Shown: piece after piece, positions 18,181 to 27,407 of the stretch
Layout: each line of letters begins with the position of its first letter
How positions within the stretch are numbered: position 1 is the first letter of the stretch
NCBI GenBank assembly: GCA_012838385.1
Contig: DUPL01000001.1
Location: forward strand, 1-35,136
Reading direction: 5' to 3'
DNA length: 35,136 bases
Source: Clostridiaceae bacterium
GTDB lineage: Bacteria > Bacillota > Clostridia > UBA1212 > DUPL01
Notes under the pieces: model-generated
Database searches by the model: none
What the model was told of the DNA's origin: nothing
Seen by the model: the letters and a program-made list of their open reading frames with translations, nothing else
Made by a program: the position numbers and the translations under genes

Positions 18181-18220
18181 TGTCCACGGTTAATAAACAT
18201 TTGTTCACCTGTGGTGGACA
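18181..18220 (-). promoter_or_regulatory. Leader hairpin at the 5' end of the hom operon transcript
   Basis: Perfect seven-base arms, TGTCCAC (18181-18187) and GTGGACA (18214-18220), enclose a 26-base loop with an extra GGT/ACC pair inside. On the minus strand the structure begins about at the predicted transcription start and ends immediately before the GAGGAG ribosome-binding site. It may be an operator for the ACT/helix-turn-helix protein encoded next, or an RNA structure that controls translation. It does not look like a T-box or lysine riboswitch. Confidence 0.5.
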
Positions 18221-18228
18221 CGAAGGAT

Positions 18229-18257
18229 ATAATAGCATATGGTTAAGGAAAAATCAA
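18229..18257 (-). promoter_or_regulatory. Promoter of the ACT protein-hom-aspartokinase operon
   Basis: Reading the minus strand, TTGATT (18252-18257) and TATTAT (18229-18234) are 17 bases apart. The start site would be near 18222, at the edge of the leader hairpin. The promoter is back to back with that of the HD-GYP gene. Confidence 0.65.
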
Positions 18258-18277
18258 CAGGCATTTTTGTATTTTTA

Positions 18278-18306
18278 TTGATATGATTATTAAGTTATGG
18301 TAAAAT
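18278..18306 (+). promoter_or_regulatory. Promoter of the HD-GYP gene
   Basis: TTGATA (18278-18283) and TAAAAT (18301-18306) are 17 bases apart, with a leader of about 20 bases containing a GGGGG ribosome-binding site. It is divergent from the hom operon promoter, with only 20 bases between the -35 boxes. Confidence 0.65.
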
Positions 18307-18331
18307 CCATATAAAAACATGGGGGAAATGC

Positions 18332-19591
18332 ATGGAGAAACTGACAATAAAGCTTTATGACATATTACTATGTTTATCAAACGCATTGGAACTATTGTCG
18401 CCAAAATTATACAATCATCATCAACAAACTGCATACATGTCATACATCATAGCTGAACACCTGGGTCTCCCTGCTAACAAAAAAAGAGACCTTTTTTATG
18501 CTGCACTCATACATGACATTGGAACCCTTTTTGGATCTGAGAATCTCGAAATTGCAGAAACTGAAACCGTATCCATAAAGTATCACGGTTTCAGAGGCTG
18601 GAGGCTGTTAAAAAATTTTGAGCCCTTAAAGCATTCCGCTCAGATTATAAAATACCATCATGTCAGCTACGAGTACGGAAAAGGCATGCAATTTGAAAAC
18701 GAGAACGTTCCAGAAGAAAGCCATATCATCCACCTGGCTGACAGAGTCTGCATGGCATTTGCACAAAAGAAGAACATACTTAGCCAGGTTGGCTCGGTAT
18801 TGGATTACATCGAATCCAGAGCAGGCAGTGTGTTTGATCCTGTTTATGTGGAAGTTTTGAAAAAGGCTGCACAAAAAGAATATATCTGGCTCAACTTGTT
18901 CTCCCGCTCGCCTATCGAGCACATTCAGGAACAGATTTGTGATGCTACCGTTCTGTCCTCAGATGAGACACTTGAGTTTACACAAATTATTTCCCACGTT
19001 ATCGACTTTAAAAGCAGGTTCACCGCCTGTCACTCCGCCGGTGTTGCACAGATTGCAAAAGAAATTGCCAGACTAATGCATTTTTCAGAGTCTGAATGCA
19101 TCATGATGCAGATAGCGGGACATCTGCACGATATTGGCAAACTTGCAGTAAGCAATAAAATTCTTGAAAAGGACAATGTACTTGAAATACATGAGTACGC
19201 TGAAATGAAAGCCCACACCTATTACACATATCATCTACTGAACATCGTTCCAGAGTTTTCAATTATAAAAGAATGGGCAGCTTATCATCATGAAAAACTG
19301 AATGGGAACGGCTATCCTTTCCACCTATCCGGAGAGAACTTGACCTTGGGTTCCAGAATAATGACTGTAAGCGATATATTCGCTGCCATAACCGAGGACA
19401 GGCCCTACAGAAAAGGTATGGAAAAGGAAAAGGCGGTCAATGTGCTTGAACAAATGGTTGAGAGAAATGAAATAGATAAGAATGTGGTAAAAGTTCTTTT
19501 TGAGAATTACGATAACATTTTACAGGTTCGGAAAAAAGCGCAGAAAGCAGCACTTATCGAATTTGATAAATTCACAGCACCGTTTGTATAG
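18332..19591 (+). CDS. Tandem HD / HD-GYP domain phosphohydrolase
   Basis: The 419-residue soluble protein contains two HD domains. The first (about residues 25-200) keeps metal-binding residues (His29/30, His61-Asp62, YHGFRGW, KYHHVSYEYG, HLADRV) but has no GYP motif. The second (about 225-400) has the complete HD-GYP set: CHSAGVAQIA, HLHDIGK, MKAHTYYTYHLL, HHEKLNGNGYP and VSDIFAAITEDRPYRKGM. HD-GYP proteins commonly hydrolyse cyclic di-GMP or related dinucleotides. No receiver, PAS or membrane segment is present, so the input domain is likely the first HD domain; this is inference. It is a single-gene unit with its own promoter and terminator, and the only plus-strand gene here besides ribU. 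Confidence 0.9.
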   Translation: MEKLTIKLYDILLCLSNALELLSPKLYNHHQQTAYMSYIIAEHLGLPANKKRDLFYAALIHDIGTLFGSENLEIAETETVSIKYHGFRGWRLLKNFEPLKHSAQIIKYHHVSYEYGKGMQFENENVPEESHIIHLADRVCMAFAQKKNILSQVGSVLDYIESRAGSVFDPVYVEVLKKAAQKEYIWLNLFSRSPIEHIQEQICDATVLSSDETLEFTQIISHVIDFKSRFTACHSAGVAQIAKEIARLMHFSESECIMMQIAGHLHDIGKLAVSNKILEKDNVLEIHEYAEMKAHTYYTYHLLNIVPEFSIIKEWAAYHHEKLNGNGYPFHLSGENLTLGSRIMTVSDIFAAITEDRPYRKGMEKEKAVNVLEQMVERNEIDKNVVKVLFENYDNILQVRKKAQKAALIEFDKFTAPFV

Positions 19592-19595
19592 AAAA

Positions 19596-19625
19596 AAGGA
19601 TCATGACAAAAAAGTCACGATCCTT
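19596..19625. terminator. Bidirectional terminator between the HD-GYP gene and thrC
   Basis: AAGGATCATGAC and GTCACGATCCTT form a 12-base stem with one A-C mismatch around an AAAAAA loop. A-rich sequence lies to the left and CTTTATG to the right. It serves the two convergent genes. Confidence 0.85.
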
Positions 19626-19637
19626 CTTTATGTATAA

Positions 19638-21137
19638 TTATATTCCAAGGAATTTCAATACTTCGTCCTTCATTTCAGCGGTATCGCATACACCTTCGTG
19701 AACAACTTCCTTCTTGTCAAGGTCAATCAAAGGCGTTGGTATTGGCATGTTTGTCCTTTCACTCAGCATCCTGTTAATTTCAAACTCGCTCATTCCTTCA
19801 ACAACATCGGAACCATAAAGACTCTCTGCAACCGTCTTTCCAAACTTGAAAGGACTTGCTGTGGACACGCATATGGTCTTTGTCATGTCTCCTGTGGAAA
19901 TGACATATTTGTCATACACATTGATACCTACCGCAGTATGAGGATCAATTAGATAATTATACTTTTCATAAACATTCTTTATTGTTTCTTTTGTTTCTTC
20001 CTCCGTTGAGTAAGATGCCCACATGAAGTTGTTCATGCTGTTGATTGTCCTCTTGTCAACGGAGTACAGACCGTTTTCCTTTAGAGATGTCATGCATCTT
20101 GATACGATTGCATCATCTTCTCCGGATACATCATACAAAAGCCTTTCAAGATTTGAAGACACCAGTATATCCATTGCCGGCGAGATGGTTGTGACAAACT
20201 TGCGGTTCTTGTCATAAGTTCCGGTATTGAAAAAATCAGTCAGTATGTTGTTGTCATTGGATGCACAGATAAGCTTTGACACAGGCAGCCCTGCCTTCAT
20301 AGCATAGTAGCAGGCAAGTATGTTGCCAAAATTGCCTGTGGGTACCACGAAATTCACCTTGCTGCCCAGCTTGATTACATTCTGCCTAACAAGGCTTCCA
20401 TAGGCGTAGAAATAATAGATGATTTGAGGCAGTAGTCTTCCCCAGTTGATGGAGTTTGCAGAAGACAGCCTGTAGCCTTTCTGTAAAAGCATTTCATTGA
20501 ATTCCTTATCGGTGAAAATCTCCTTAACTCCTGTCTGGGCATCGTCAAAATTGCCTTTTACGGCGACTACTGAAACATTGTCTCCCTCTTGTGTAATCAT
20601 CTGATATTTCTGCATTTCGCTGACACCGTTTTCAGGATAAAACACCATGATTTTAATACCCTTTTTGTTTTTGAATCCTTCAAGGGCTGCTTTACCGGTA
20701 TCTCCGCTTGTTGCAGTAAGGATCAGTATTTCATTCTTCTCATCAGCAACTGCCAGACTGCCAACCATGAACTCGGGCAGAATCTGAAGAGCCATGTCCT
20801 TGAAAGCACATGTTGGCCCGTGCCAAAGTTCAAGCACTGACAATGTCTTGCTCATTCTGCTGATGGGTGCCACCGTTGGCGGAAACGCACCCTGATAGTA
20901 TGCGTTTTTTATAAAACCCATTAACTTACTGTCGGGTATATCGTCATTAACATATCTTTTAATTATTGTAAAAGCCAATGCCTCGTAAGTCATTGAACTC
21001 ATGTCAGCCAAATCCAGAGAATCAAAGTATACTTCCTGTGTTGGTACAAAAAGTCCTCCGTCCGGAGCGATTCCCTGTAGAACCGCCTGGTGGAACGGAA
21101 CTATTTTTGAACTTCCTCTGGTACTTTTATACTGCAT
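19638..21137 (-). CDS. thrC: Threonine synthase
   Basis: Threonine synthase converts O-phosphohomoserine to threonine using PLP. The 499-residue protein belongs to the long class typified by E. coli and yeast, with an N-terminal domain (MQYKSTRGSSKIVPFHQAVLQ), instead of the short Bacillus subtilis type of about 350 residues. The PLP-binding lysine lies in ELWHGPTCAFKDMALQ, and the phosphate-binding loop is TATSGDTGKAAL. NFVVPTGNFGNILA and VGINVYDKY are also typical. The ATG follows the TPR gene by 15 bases, with AGGATGG overlapping that gene's TAG. It is the last gene of the secA-TPR-thrC stretch, apart from hom. The terminator at 19596-19625 follows. Confidence 0.96.
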   Translation of the reverse strand: MQYKSTRGSSKIVPFHQAVLQGIAPDGGLFVPTQEVYFDSLDLADMSSMTYEALAFTIIKRYVNDDIPDSKLMGFIKNAYYQGAFPPTVAPISRMSKTLSVLELWHGPTCAFKDMALQILPEFMVGSLAVADEKNEILILTATSGDTGKAALEGFKNKKGIKIMVFYPENGVSEMQKYQMITQEGDNVSVVAVKGNFDDAQTGVKEIFTDKEFNEMLLQKGYRLSSANSINWGRLLPQIIYYFYAYGSLVRQNVIKLGSKVNFVVPTGNFGNILACYYAMKAGLPVSKLICASNDNNILTDFFNTGTYDKNRKFVTTISPAMDILVSSNLERLLYDVSGEDDAIVSRCMTSLKENGLYSVDKRTINSMNNFMWASYSTEEETKETIKNVYEKYNYLIDPHTAVGINVYDKYVISTGDMTKTICVSTASPFKFGKTVAESLYGSDVVEGMSEFEINRMLSERTNMPIPTPLIDLDKKEVVHEGVCDTAEMKDEVLKFLGI

Positions 21138-21152
21138 CTATACAACACCATC

Positions 21153-22472
21153 CTAACCAATCACTTTTAATCTATACGAAGCCCAACTATAATATGATGA
21201 ATCGGGATACTTGTCAACAATCTCCGTATAGTATTCCTTGGCTTTCGCATAGTTTTTGGAGTCCTCATACGCCTTCCCTATATAAAATATTACGGAGTCG
21301 ATACGACTATAATTTGGGTTGTATTTCTGTATAGGGAGAAGCATTTCAATGACTTCTTCATGCTTACCCTGTGAAGACAATGAAAAGATTGAATCATGAT
21401 TTTGTTTGGTAAACTGATTCAGTGAAAACTCATAAATATTTTTCAGATTCTCCAGATCCGACTCGGGCACATATTCCATTTTGATTGTATGATAAAGCTC
21501 CACAACATTAAAATACTGCTTGAAGTTATAATGCTTGACACACTCTCTTACAAGCTTCTTTGTTTCCGCATAGTGGTCTATGGGAACTTCTGTAGGCGTA
21601 GGAGTCGCTGTGCTTGGAGGTTGCGTAGGCTCAGGAGTTGGAGTACTTTCTGTGGCATTTGTGCCTGTGTATTTTGCCAGTGTATCCCTAAGCTCTTTGT
21701 TCTCGCTATTTGTACTCATTGCATACATAAAAACAGCAAATATCAATGCGGCACATATAACGTAACCGGCAACAAAATAATACATCCTGGCGTTTTTAAT
21801 TGTTTTTGCAGCAGTTTTTTCTTTCCTTTTTTCTTCCGTTATAATTTCCTGTTTAACATTTGCTTTCTTCTCTACCTCAGCAAAATTTACAATTTTCTCC
21901 TCGATTTCGTCATCCTCTTCATTTTCTTCAACAACCTCTTCGACTTTCTTCTCCCTTATTTCCTCTTCGACAACCGGCTCTATCTTTAGATCCTTCAGGT
22001 TTTCCATGGTATCTTCGACTTCAATTACCTCGAATTTCTTAAATGTCTGTTTGTCAGTCGATGTGCTCGTCTCAAACTCAAACATTTCTTCTTCAGTAAT
22101 TTCCGGTCTCACCACATCCCTATTGTCAATGCTATCCATTTCATTGGCAAGATAATCCAGATAGTTGAGTGCTTTTTCACGCATCACAGAATCCTTTACC
22201 GAGTTGAATATCCTAACTGCGCCAATTCTGTCTCCATTTGCAAAAGTGCACATTCCAAGGAGAATAATCGCAACATGAAAACTCGGAAAGAGCTGAATGG
22301 CCTTTTTCAAATCAATTCTTGCCAAATCCTCATACCCGTCCTTAATTTTCTGTATCGCCTTGTTGTACAATGCAAAAGCAAGGCGGACATTCTCACCATA
22401 CTTCTCGTCCGCAGGAATTGCCGCAATATTAATTGGTCTGAACTTCTTTATTTCATACGAAACATCAATCAA
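21153..22472 (-). CDS. Membrane-anchored TPR protein
   Basis: I do not recognise a named family. The protein has about 439 residues. TPR-like helices lie at about residues 25-115 (AFALYNKAIQKIKDGYEDLARIDLKKAIQLFP), followed by an acidic, lysine/glutamate-rich stretch (about 120-220) that is likely disordered or coiled. A single membrane helix follows at about 230-252, then a Thr/Pro linker (TPTPEPTQPPSTATPTPTE) and a C-terminal TPR region outside the cell (about 300-440, IDSVIFYIGKAYEDSKNYAKAKEYYTEIV). So TPR domains lie on both sides of the membrane. An upstream in-frame TTG at 22478 is only two bases from the AAAGGAGG site, so I chose the TTG at 22472, which has normal spacing. It is cotranscribed with secA and thrC. 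Confidence 0.8.
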   Translation of the reverse strand: MIDVSYEIKKFRPINIAAIPADEKYGENVRLAFALYNKAIQKIKDGYEDLARIDLKKAIQLFPSFHVAIILLGMCTFANGDRIGAVRIFNSVKDSVMREKALNYLDYLANEMDSIDNRDVVRPEITEEEMFEFETSTSTDKQTFKKFEVIEVEDTMENLKDLKIEPVVEEEIREKKVEEVVEENEEDDEIEEKIVNFAEVEKKANVKQEIITEEKRKEKTAAKTIKNARMYYFVAGYVICAALIFAVFMYAMSTNSENKELRDTLAKYTGTNATESTPTPEPTQPPSTATPTPTEVPIDHYAETKKLVRECVKHYNFKQYFNVVELYHTIKMEYVPESDLENLKNIYEFSLNQFTKQNHDSIFSLSSQGKHEEVIEMLLPIQKYNPNYSRIDSVIFYIGKAYEDSKNYAKAKEYYTEIVDKYPDSSYYSWASYRLKVIG

Positions 22473-22507
22473 ACACAAAACCTCCTTTCATCCAAAATAT
22501 TGGTCAA

Positions 22508-25249
22508 TCAAGCTTCTTGCCTGCCACAGCAGTTCTTGTACTTCTTGCCGCTACCGCACGGACAAGGCTCATTTCTTCCAATCTTTGCACCTTTTCTGAC
22601 TGGTGCGGATGGAGTCTGCTGTGCACTGTCAGCACGCATCTCCTGCCTGATTGTTCCAACCCTTTGTCTCTCTAGACCTTGATCTTTTGACACCCTTACA
22701 GTAAATATTCTTCTCAAAGTTTCGCTTTGAATATTTCTATTCATCTGCTCAAACATTTCAAACGACTCAAACTTGTATTCGACCACCGGATCCCTGTTTC
22801 CATATGCCCTTAGTCCGACGCCATGCTTGAGCTGGTCTATCGCATCTATATGAGTCATCCAGTGCTCGTCAACAGTACGAAGAAGAATAACTCTTTCCAC
22901 TTCCCTCATTATTTCGGGAGTTATTTCTCTTTCCCTTTCCTCGTATCTGCCAACTGCAATGTTTACAAAATACTCAATTACATCCTTGGCCTTCCTTATT
23001 TCATTATCATGTTCAACCTTGTCTATAACGTGAGATGGAATTATTCCAACCAGTTCTTCCTTAAGACCGTCGTAATTCCAATCACTTTTATCAACTTCAG
23101 CATGGCAGAACAGTTCAGCAGTCTCCGTTATTCTTGACCTTATCATCTGTATGAACTGTTCTCTCAGGTTCTCTCCATCAAGAACTCTTCTTCTTTGCGA
23201 GTAAATTATCTCACGCTGCTTGTTCATTACATCGTCATACTGCAGAACATGCTTCCTTATCTCAAAGTTCCTGCCTTCCACCCTCTTCTGAGCTGTTTCA
23301 ATAGCATTCGACAGCATCTTGTGCTCTATAGGCTGGTCTTCCGGAAGTCCCAAAGTATCAACTATTCCGGTAAGTCTATCGGAACCGAAAAGTCTCATCA
23401 AATCGTCCTCGAGAGATATATAGAATTTGGACATACCGGGGTCTCCTTGTCTTCCTGAACGACCTCTCAGCTGGTTGTCTATTCTTCTAGATTCATGTCT
23501 TTCAGTACCTATGATAAAGAGTCCGCCTGCTTCCAGAACTTTTTTCCTTTCCTCCGCTATTTCCTCGGAGTACTTTTTAACCAGCTCACGGAATACTTTT
23601 CTTGCTTCAAGAAATCTTTCGTCTGTCGTTTCAGCATAGCTATCTGCCTGAAGTATCAGTTCCTCATCATAGCCTTCCTTGCGCATCTTCTGCTTTGCCA
23701 TGTAATCGCTGTTACCTCCAAGCATTATATCCGTACCTCTGCCTGCCATGTTGGTGGCTATGGTCACAGCGCCAAACTTACCCGCCTGAGCTACTATCTC
23801 CGCTTCCCTCTCATGATGTTTTGCATTCAATACATTGTGCGGAACTCCTCTTTTTTTCAAAAGTTTGCTCAAGTATTCGGACTTCTCAATAGATATAGTT
23901 CCGATAAGGACGGGCTGTCCTCTTCTGTGGCATTCTTCCACCTGCTTAATAACCGCCTGAAACTTGCCATTTTCCGTCTTGTAAACGGCATCCGGGAGGT
24001 CCTGTCTTACAATGGGCTTGTTGGTAGGTATCTCTACAACGTCCAGCGCATATATGTCCTTGAACTCCGCTTCCTCTGTCATGGCAGTACCCGTCATTCC
24101 TGAAAGCTTCTTGTACATTCTAAAGAAGTTCTGGAATGTGATAGTTGCCTGGGTCATGCTTTCCTTCTCTATCTGCACGCCTTCTTTTGCTTCTATTGCC
24201 TGATGAAGACCTTCATTGAATCTACGACCCATCATTATTCTTCCTGTAAACTCGTCAACTATCAGTACGCTGCCATCCTTGACAACGTAATCTATATCCC
24301 TCTTCATGATTCCATAGGCCTTAAGCGCCTGATTTATATGATGCACCACTGTTGCATTCTCAGGATCCGCCAGATTCTCAAGGTTGAAAAAGCTCTCCGC
24401 CTTTTTAACACCATAAGGAGTAAGGGTTGCGGTCCTTGCCTTCTCGTCTACAATATAGTCTTCCGTTACATCTTCATTCAAGTCCTTGCTGTCGGTTTCC
24501 TTGATTACCTTTTTAGACAGAGTCCTTACAAAGGTATTCGCAATTTCATACATATCGCTGGGCTTTTCACTTGACCCAGCTATTATCAAAGGAGTTCTTG
24601 CCTCATCTATAAGGATTGAGTCCACTTCGTCAATGATTGCATAATTAAGTTCTCTTTGGACAAGCTGCTCCTTGTAAATGACCATATTGTCTCTTAGATA
24701 GTCAAAACCCAGTTCGTTGTTGGTAGCATAGGTAATGTCGCAGTTATATGCATCCTGTCTTTCCTTTTGGGTAAGACCGTGTATGATACAGCCAACACTG
24801 AGCCCAAGAAAGTTATATATCTTTCCCATCCAGTCCCTGTCTCTTTTGGCAAGATAGTCATTTACAGTAACTATATGGACGCCATTTCCAGTAAGCGCAT
24901 TCAAATACGCAGGCAATGTTGAAACCAGGGTTTTTCCTTCACCCGTCTTCATTTCTGCAATACGACCCTGATGCAGAACAACGCCGCCGATTATCTGCAC
25001 ATCATAATGTCTTTGTCCAAGTACCCTTTTTGCAGCCTCCCTCACTGTAGCAAAGGCTTCAACCAGCAAATCATCCAAAGATTCGCCATTTGCAAACCTC
25101 TCTTTATACTTTGCGGTAAGACTTCTAAGCTCTTCGTCAGACAATTTTTCCATCCTTGGCTCTAGCTCATTAACGGCCTTGACAATAGGCATAATCTGTT
25201 TGACTGCCCTTTCACTGGAGGTTCCAAAGAGTTTCTCAAATAATCCCAT
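22508..25249 (-). CDS. secA: Preprotein translocase ATPase SecA
   Basis: SecA is the motor ATPase that drives unfolded preproteins through SecYEG. The 913-residue product shows the Q-motif region [16 protein letters not shown], Walker [10 protein letters not shown], the DEAD-type box [18 protein letters not shown], helicase motifs [14 protein letters not shown] and [21 protein letters not shown], and the C-terminal SecB/zinc-binding motif [14 protein letters not shown]. It starts at an ATG at 25249 (MGLFEKLFG), five bases behind the YerC-like gene. Its length is typical of long Clostridia SecA. The other Sec gene in the window is secG at 32766-33020. Confidence 0.98.
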   Translation of the reverse strand: MGLFEKLFGTSSERAVKQIMPIVKAVNELEPRMEKLSDEELRSLTAKYKERFANGESLDDLLVEAFATVREAAKRVLGQRHYDVQIIGGVVLHQGRIAEMKTGEGKTLVSTLPAYLNALTGNGVHIVTVNDYLAKRDRDWMGKIYNFLGLSVGCIIHGLTQKERQDAYNCDITYATNNELGFDYLRDNMVIYKEQLVQRELNYAIIDEVDSILIDEARTPLIIAGSSEKPSDMYEIANTFVRTLSKKVIKETDSKDLNEDVTEDYIVDEKARTATLTPYGVKKAESFFNLENLADPENATVVHHINQALKAYGIMKRDIDYVVKDGSVLIVDEFTGRIMMGRRFNEGLHQAIEAKEGVQIEKESMTQATITFQNFFRMYKKLSGMTGTAMTEEAEFKDIYALDVVEIPTNKPIVRQDLPDAVYKTENGKFQAVIKQVEECHRRGQPVLIGTISIEKSEYLSKLLKKRGVPHNVLNAKHHEREAEIVAQAGKFGAVTIATNMAGRGTDIMLGGNSDYMAKQKMRKEGYDEELILQADSYAETTDERFLEARKVFRELVKKYSEEIAEERKKVLEAGGLFIIGTERHESRRIDNQLRGRSGRQGDPGMSKFYISLEDDLMRLFGSDRLTGIVDTLGLPEDQPIEHKMLSNAIETAQKRVEGRNFEIRKHVLQYDDVMNKQREIIYSQRRRVLDGENLREQFIQMIRSRITETAELFCHAEVDKSDWNYDGLKEELVGIIPSHVIDKVEHDNEIRKAKDVIEYFVNIAVGRYEEREREITPEIMREVERVILLRTVDEHWMTHIDAIDQLKHGVGLRAYGNRDPVVEYKFESFEMFEQMNRNIQSETLRRIFTVRVSKDQGLERQRVGTIRQEMRADSAQQTPSAPVRKGAKIGRNEPCPCGSGKKYKNCCGRQEA

Positions 25250-25254
25250 ATTGA

Positions 25255-25551
25255 CTAATCATTCTCCTTTTTTAATCTTTCTATAACAATATTGTAACCG
25301 TCAGCACCATAGTTAAGGCTCTTGCTGACCCTGCTTATGGTAGCTGTGCTGGCACCGGTAGCCTGTGCAATCTCAGTGTATTTGTAGCCTTCCTTAAGCA
25401 TTCTGGCTACCTCAAACCGCTGGCTGAACGCCTGTATTTCGCTGATTGTGCCAATATCCTCAAAGAACCTGTAGCATTCGTCTATGGTTTTCAAAGACAA
25501 TATTGCTCTGAAGAGATCATCCAATTGCTTGCTTCTAATCTTTTTATTCAC
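25255..25551 (-). CDS. YerC/YecD-family TrpR-like DNA-binding protein
   Basis: The 98-residue helical protein belongs to the TrpR-related YerC/YecD family. It has the signature [45 protein letters not shown], where the last part is the helix-turn-helix recognition helix. Members are predicted transcription regulators with an unknown ligand. The start is GTG at 25551 with GGAAGG nine bases upstream. It lies five bases before secA and directly behind its own promoter (25588-25616). It may regulate its own operon, including secA and thrC, which is inference. Confidence 0.9.
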   Translation of the reverse strand: MNKKIRSKQLDDLFRAILSLKTIDECYRFFEDIGTISEIQAFSQRFEVARMLKEGYKYTEIAQATGASTATISRVSKSLNYGADGYNIVIERLKKEND

Positions 25552-25587
25552 ACAAAACTACCTTCCTTTGAAAATATAACATCTTGT

Positions 25588-25616
25588 ATTTTAATTCATT
25601 AAAGTGCAAATGTCAA
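25588..25616 (-). promoter_or_regulatory. Promoter upstream of the YerC-like gene and secA
   Basis: Reading the minus strand, a perfect TTGACA (25611-25616) is followed by 17 bases and TAAAAT (25588-25593). The start site would be near 25581. It separates the dgt-yfbR pair from the secA unit, although readthrough is possible because no terminator is visible between them. Confidence 0.8.
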
Positions 25617-25618
25617 AG

Positions 25619-26221
25619 TCAGTTCATCTCGTCTAGAGACAGACTGTACGATGGCAGGAAATGCTCCATGAAATATTCAAGCTCAGGAAGATTCATGTCA
25701 ACAAGCACATTATATATCGATTCCTTTGCCTGCAAAAACTCCTTGTTTCCTGCCTTTACCTCTTCCACACATTTGATATACGCTGAAAGCTTGTCTGCAG
25801 CCCTTATGATATCCCTGTATTCCTCATCTTCTTCATAAAACAATATGCTCCTGTATTCGTCCTGCATGTCATCAGGAAGCATGCTTACAAGCTTCTCTTT
25901 TGAAATATCTTCAATTTTTCGATAGGATTCCTTAATCTGCGGATTAAAATACTTGACTGGTGTTGGCAAGTCTCCAGTTATTATCTCGTTCGCATCATGA
26001 TACAATGCATAAACGCATGACCTGTCTGCATTAATGTTTCCGCCGAAATACTTGTTTTTGATTATGCACAAAGCATGCGCAAGAATCGCAACCTGCAGGG
26101 AATGCTCTTGTATGTTTTCAGTATCGGTGTTTCGCATGAGTCCCCAGCGGTTTATGTATTTCATTCTGTTAATATATGCAAAGAATATATTATTCAACAA
26201 CTTCCCTCTTTCTATATCCAA
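25619..26221 (-). CDS. YfbR-like 5'-deoxynucleotidase (HD domain)
   Basis: The 200-residue HD-domain protein resembles E. coli YfbR, which removes phosphate from deoxynucleoside 5'-monophosphates. It carries RNTDTENIQEHSLQVAILAHAL (metal-binding His), ALYHDANEIITGDLPTPVKYF (the HD pair and substrate loop), and the late aspartate in AADKLSAYIKCVEE. The start is TTG at 26221, with GAGG seven bases upstream, and it overlaps the end of the dgt-like gene by ten bases. The overlap ties a dNTP triphosphohydrolase to a dNMP phosphatase, which could act in sequence on deoxynucleotide pools. Confidence 0.9.
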   Translation of the reverse strand: MDIERGKLLNNIFFAYINRMKYINRWGLMRNTDTENIQEHSLQVAILAHALCIIKNKYFGGNINADRSCVYALYHDANEIITGDLPTPVKYFNPQIKESYRKIEDISKEKLVSMLPDDMQDEYRSILFYEEDEEYRDIIRAADKLSAYIKCVEEVKAGNKEFLQAKESIYNVLVDMNLPELEYFMEHFLPSYSLSLDEMN

Positions 26222-27351
26222 TATATTTCCTCATAAACACTCAAGGCATAAGCATCCGTCATGCCTGCAATATAATCTACGGCAATCTGTTCAGGCTTTT
26301 CTGTATCATCATATTGCTTCTCATCCATAAATCCAACAAGTCTTCTGTGTATCTTGTTGTTTAAATCAATAACTCCATTCCTTATACTGTTTACAGCATC
26401 GTATATGTATTCAAACAAGCCTTCAATGACATTGTAAGCATTCTTTTCATACCGCTTGATAATTTTCGACTGATAAATATGCTCGTTGTTTTCAAGTATC
26501 ATTTCCTTGAGGGCTTCCCCTCTTTCATCACTAAGTCTGATATACTCAGTACCATAACTGTTCTCAATTACATCCACAACCAAATTATTAATAATCTCCG
26601 CATTGGTGCTGCCCAATACATTCCTAATCTCAGGTGATATATCATTGTAATCCATGATTCTAGCTCTGATTGCGTCCTCAATGTCCCTTCCCACATACGC
26701 TATCTTGTCCACAAGCCTTACAAGACAGGCTTCAAGTGTGTAGGGCATGCAGTTTCTGTGGTCCTGCGTATAAATCTCATCCATATTCTTGTTTTTGTCC
26801 GCATACAGGATGTATTCGTAATAGTTTTCACCACAATGACTGACAATACCGTCCCTTACCTCGTATGTTAGATTCAATCCACACTTTGCCTGGCTGGATA
26901 TCCTTTTTGAAAGCCTGTCTACTACTCTGAGACTGTGGTACTCATGCTTGAAAGAAAGGTCAAGTTTTCTGTCTCTAAGGCACTTTTCCAGTGCTCTTTC
27001 ACCACTGTGACCAAAAGGCGCATGTCCAACATCATGCCCAAGAGCAATCGCAGTAATTAGATCCTGATTAAGGGACAAAGTCCTGCCAATCGTGGTGGAT
27101 ATGGAGTTTACATAAAGAACATGCTCCATGCGGGTGCATATGTGGTCATTCTTGGCATTAAAAAATACCTGGGTTTTGTGTCTCAAACGTCTGAAATCCT
27201 CGCAGTACAAAATCCTGTTTGCATCCCGCTCATATTCACTTCTTACCCTGCATGGCTCTTCAGGATAGATCCTGCCCCTGCTTTCCTGTGTTCTGGCAGC
27301 AAGTTGAGACAAATTCATTTCCTGCTGAAGCCTAATATCCCGCCATACCAT
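26212..27351 (-). CDS. dgt: dGTP triphosphohydrolase-like HD protein
   Basis: This HD-family dNTPase of 379 residues would split dNTPs (classically dGTP) into deoxynucleoside and triphosphate. Visible motifs are RRLRHKTQVFF, RMEHVLYVNSISTTIGRTL, ALGHDVGHAPFGHSGERAL, the VSHCGENYYEY stretch and RLVDKIAYVGRDIEDA. A longer frame starts at GTG 27375, but that codon lies about five bases after the -10 box, at or before the predicted transcription start. The ATG at 27351 with AGGTGATG in front is the better start. It is the first gene of the dgt-yfbR pair. Substrate preference cannot be fixed from sequence, so the symbol marks the family only. Confidence 0.9.
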   Translation of the reverse strand: MVWRDIRLQQEMNLSQLAARTQESRGRIYPEEPCRVRSEYERDANRILYCEDFRRLRHKTQVFFNAKNDHICTRMEHVLYVNSISTTIGRTLSLNQDLITAIALGHDVGHAPFGHSGERALEKCLRDRKLDLSFKHEYHSLRVVDRLSKRISSQAKCGLNLTYEVRDGIVSHCGENYYEYILYADKNKNMDEIYTQDHRNCMPYTLEACLVRLVDKIAYVGRDIEDAIRARIMDYNDISPEIRNVLGSTNAEIINNLVVDVIENSYGTEYIRLSDERGEALKEMILENNEHIYQSKIIKRYEKNAYNVIEGLFEYIYDAVNSIRNGVIDLNNKIHRRLVGFMDEKQYDDTEKPEQIAVDYIAGMTDAYALSVYEEIYWI

Positions 27352-27379
27352 AACATCACCTATAAAGATTTTCACCTAA

Positions 27380-27407
27380 ATTATACCGAAAATACATTTG
27401 ATGTCAA
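27380..27407 (-). promoter_or_regulatory. Promoter of dgt-yfbR
   Basis: Reading the minus strand, TTGACA (27402-27407) and TATAAT (27380-27385) are 16 bases apart. The start site would be near 27373, giving a leader of about 20 bases. This position decides the dgt start codon. Confidence 0.85.

Noticed and set aside
18168-18230. T-box or lysine riboswitch before the hom operon
   Set aside because: The leader is only about 55 bases and has no T-box sequence or lysine-riboswitch core; only a simple hairpin is visible.
21580-21660. Repeat-like Thr/Pro-rich stretch as a tandem DNA repeat
   Set aside because: The bases are not periodic; it is a low-complexity protein linker in the TPR protein.
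23495-24103. Plus-strand open frame of about 200 residues
   Set aside because: It is antisense to secA, has no ribosome-binding site or family features, and secA is unmistakable.
25619-27351. dgt-yfbR pair as an antiphage defence island
   Set aside because: The neighbours are secA, thrC and other core genes, with no mobile element or defence gene nearby.
27352-27375. GTG at 27375 as the dgt start
   Set aside because: It lies about five bases from the TATAAT box, at or before the transcription start, and has no ribosome-binding site.
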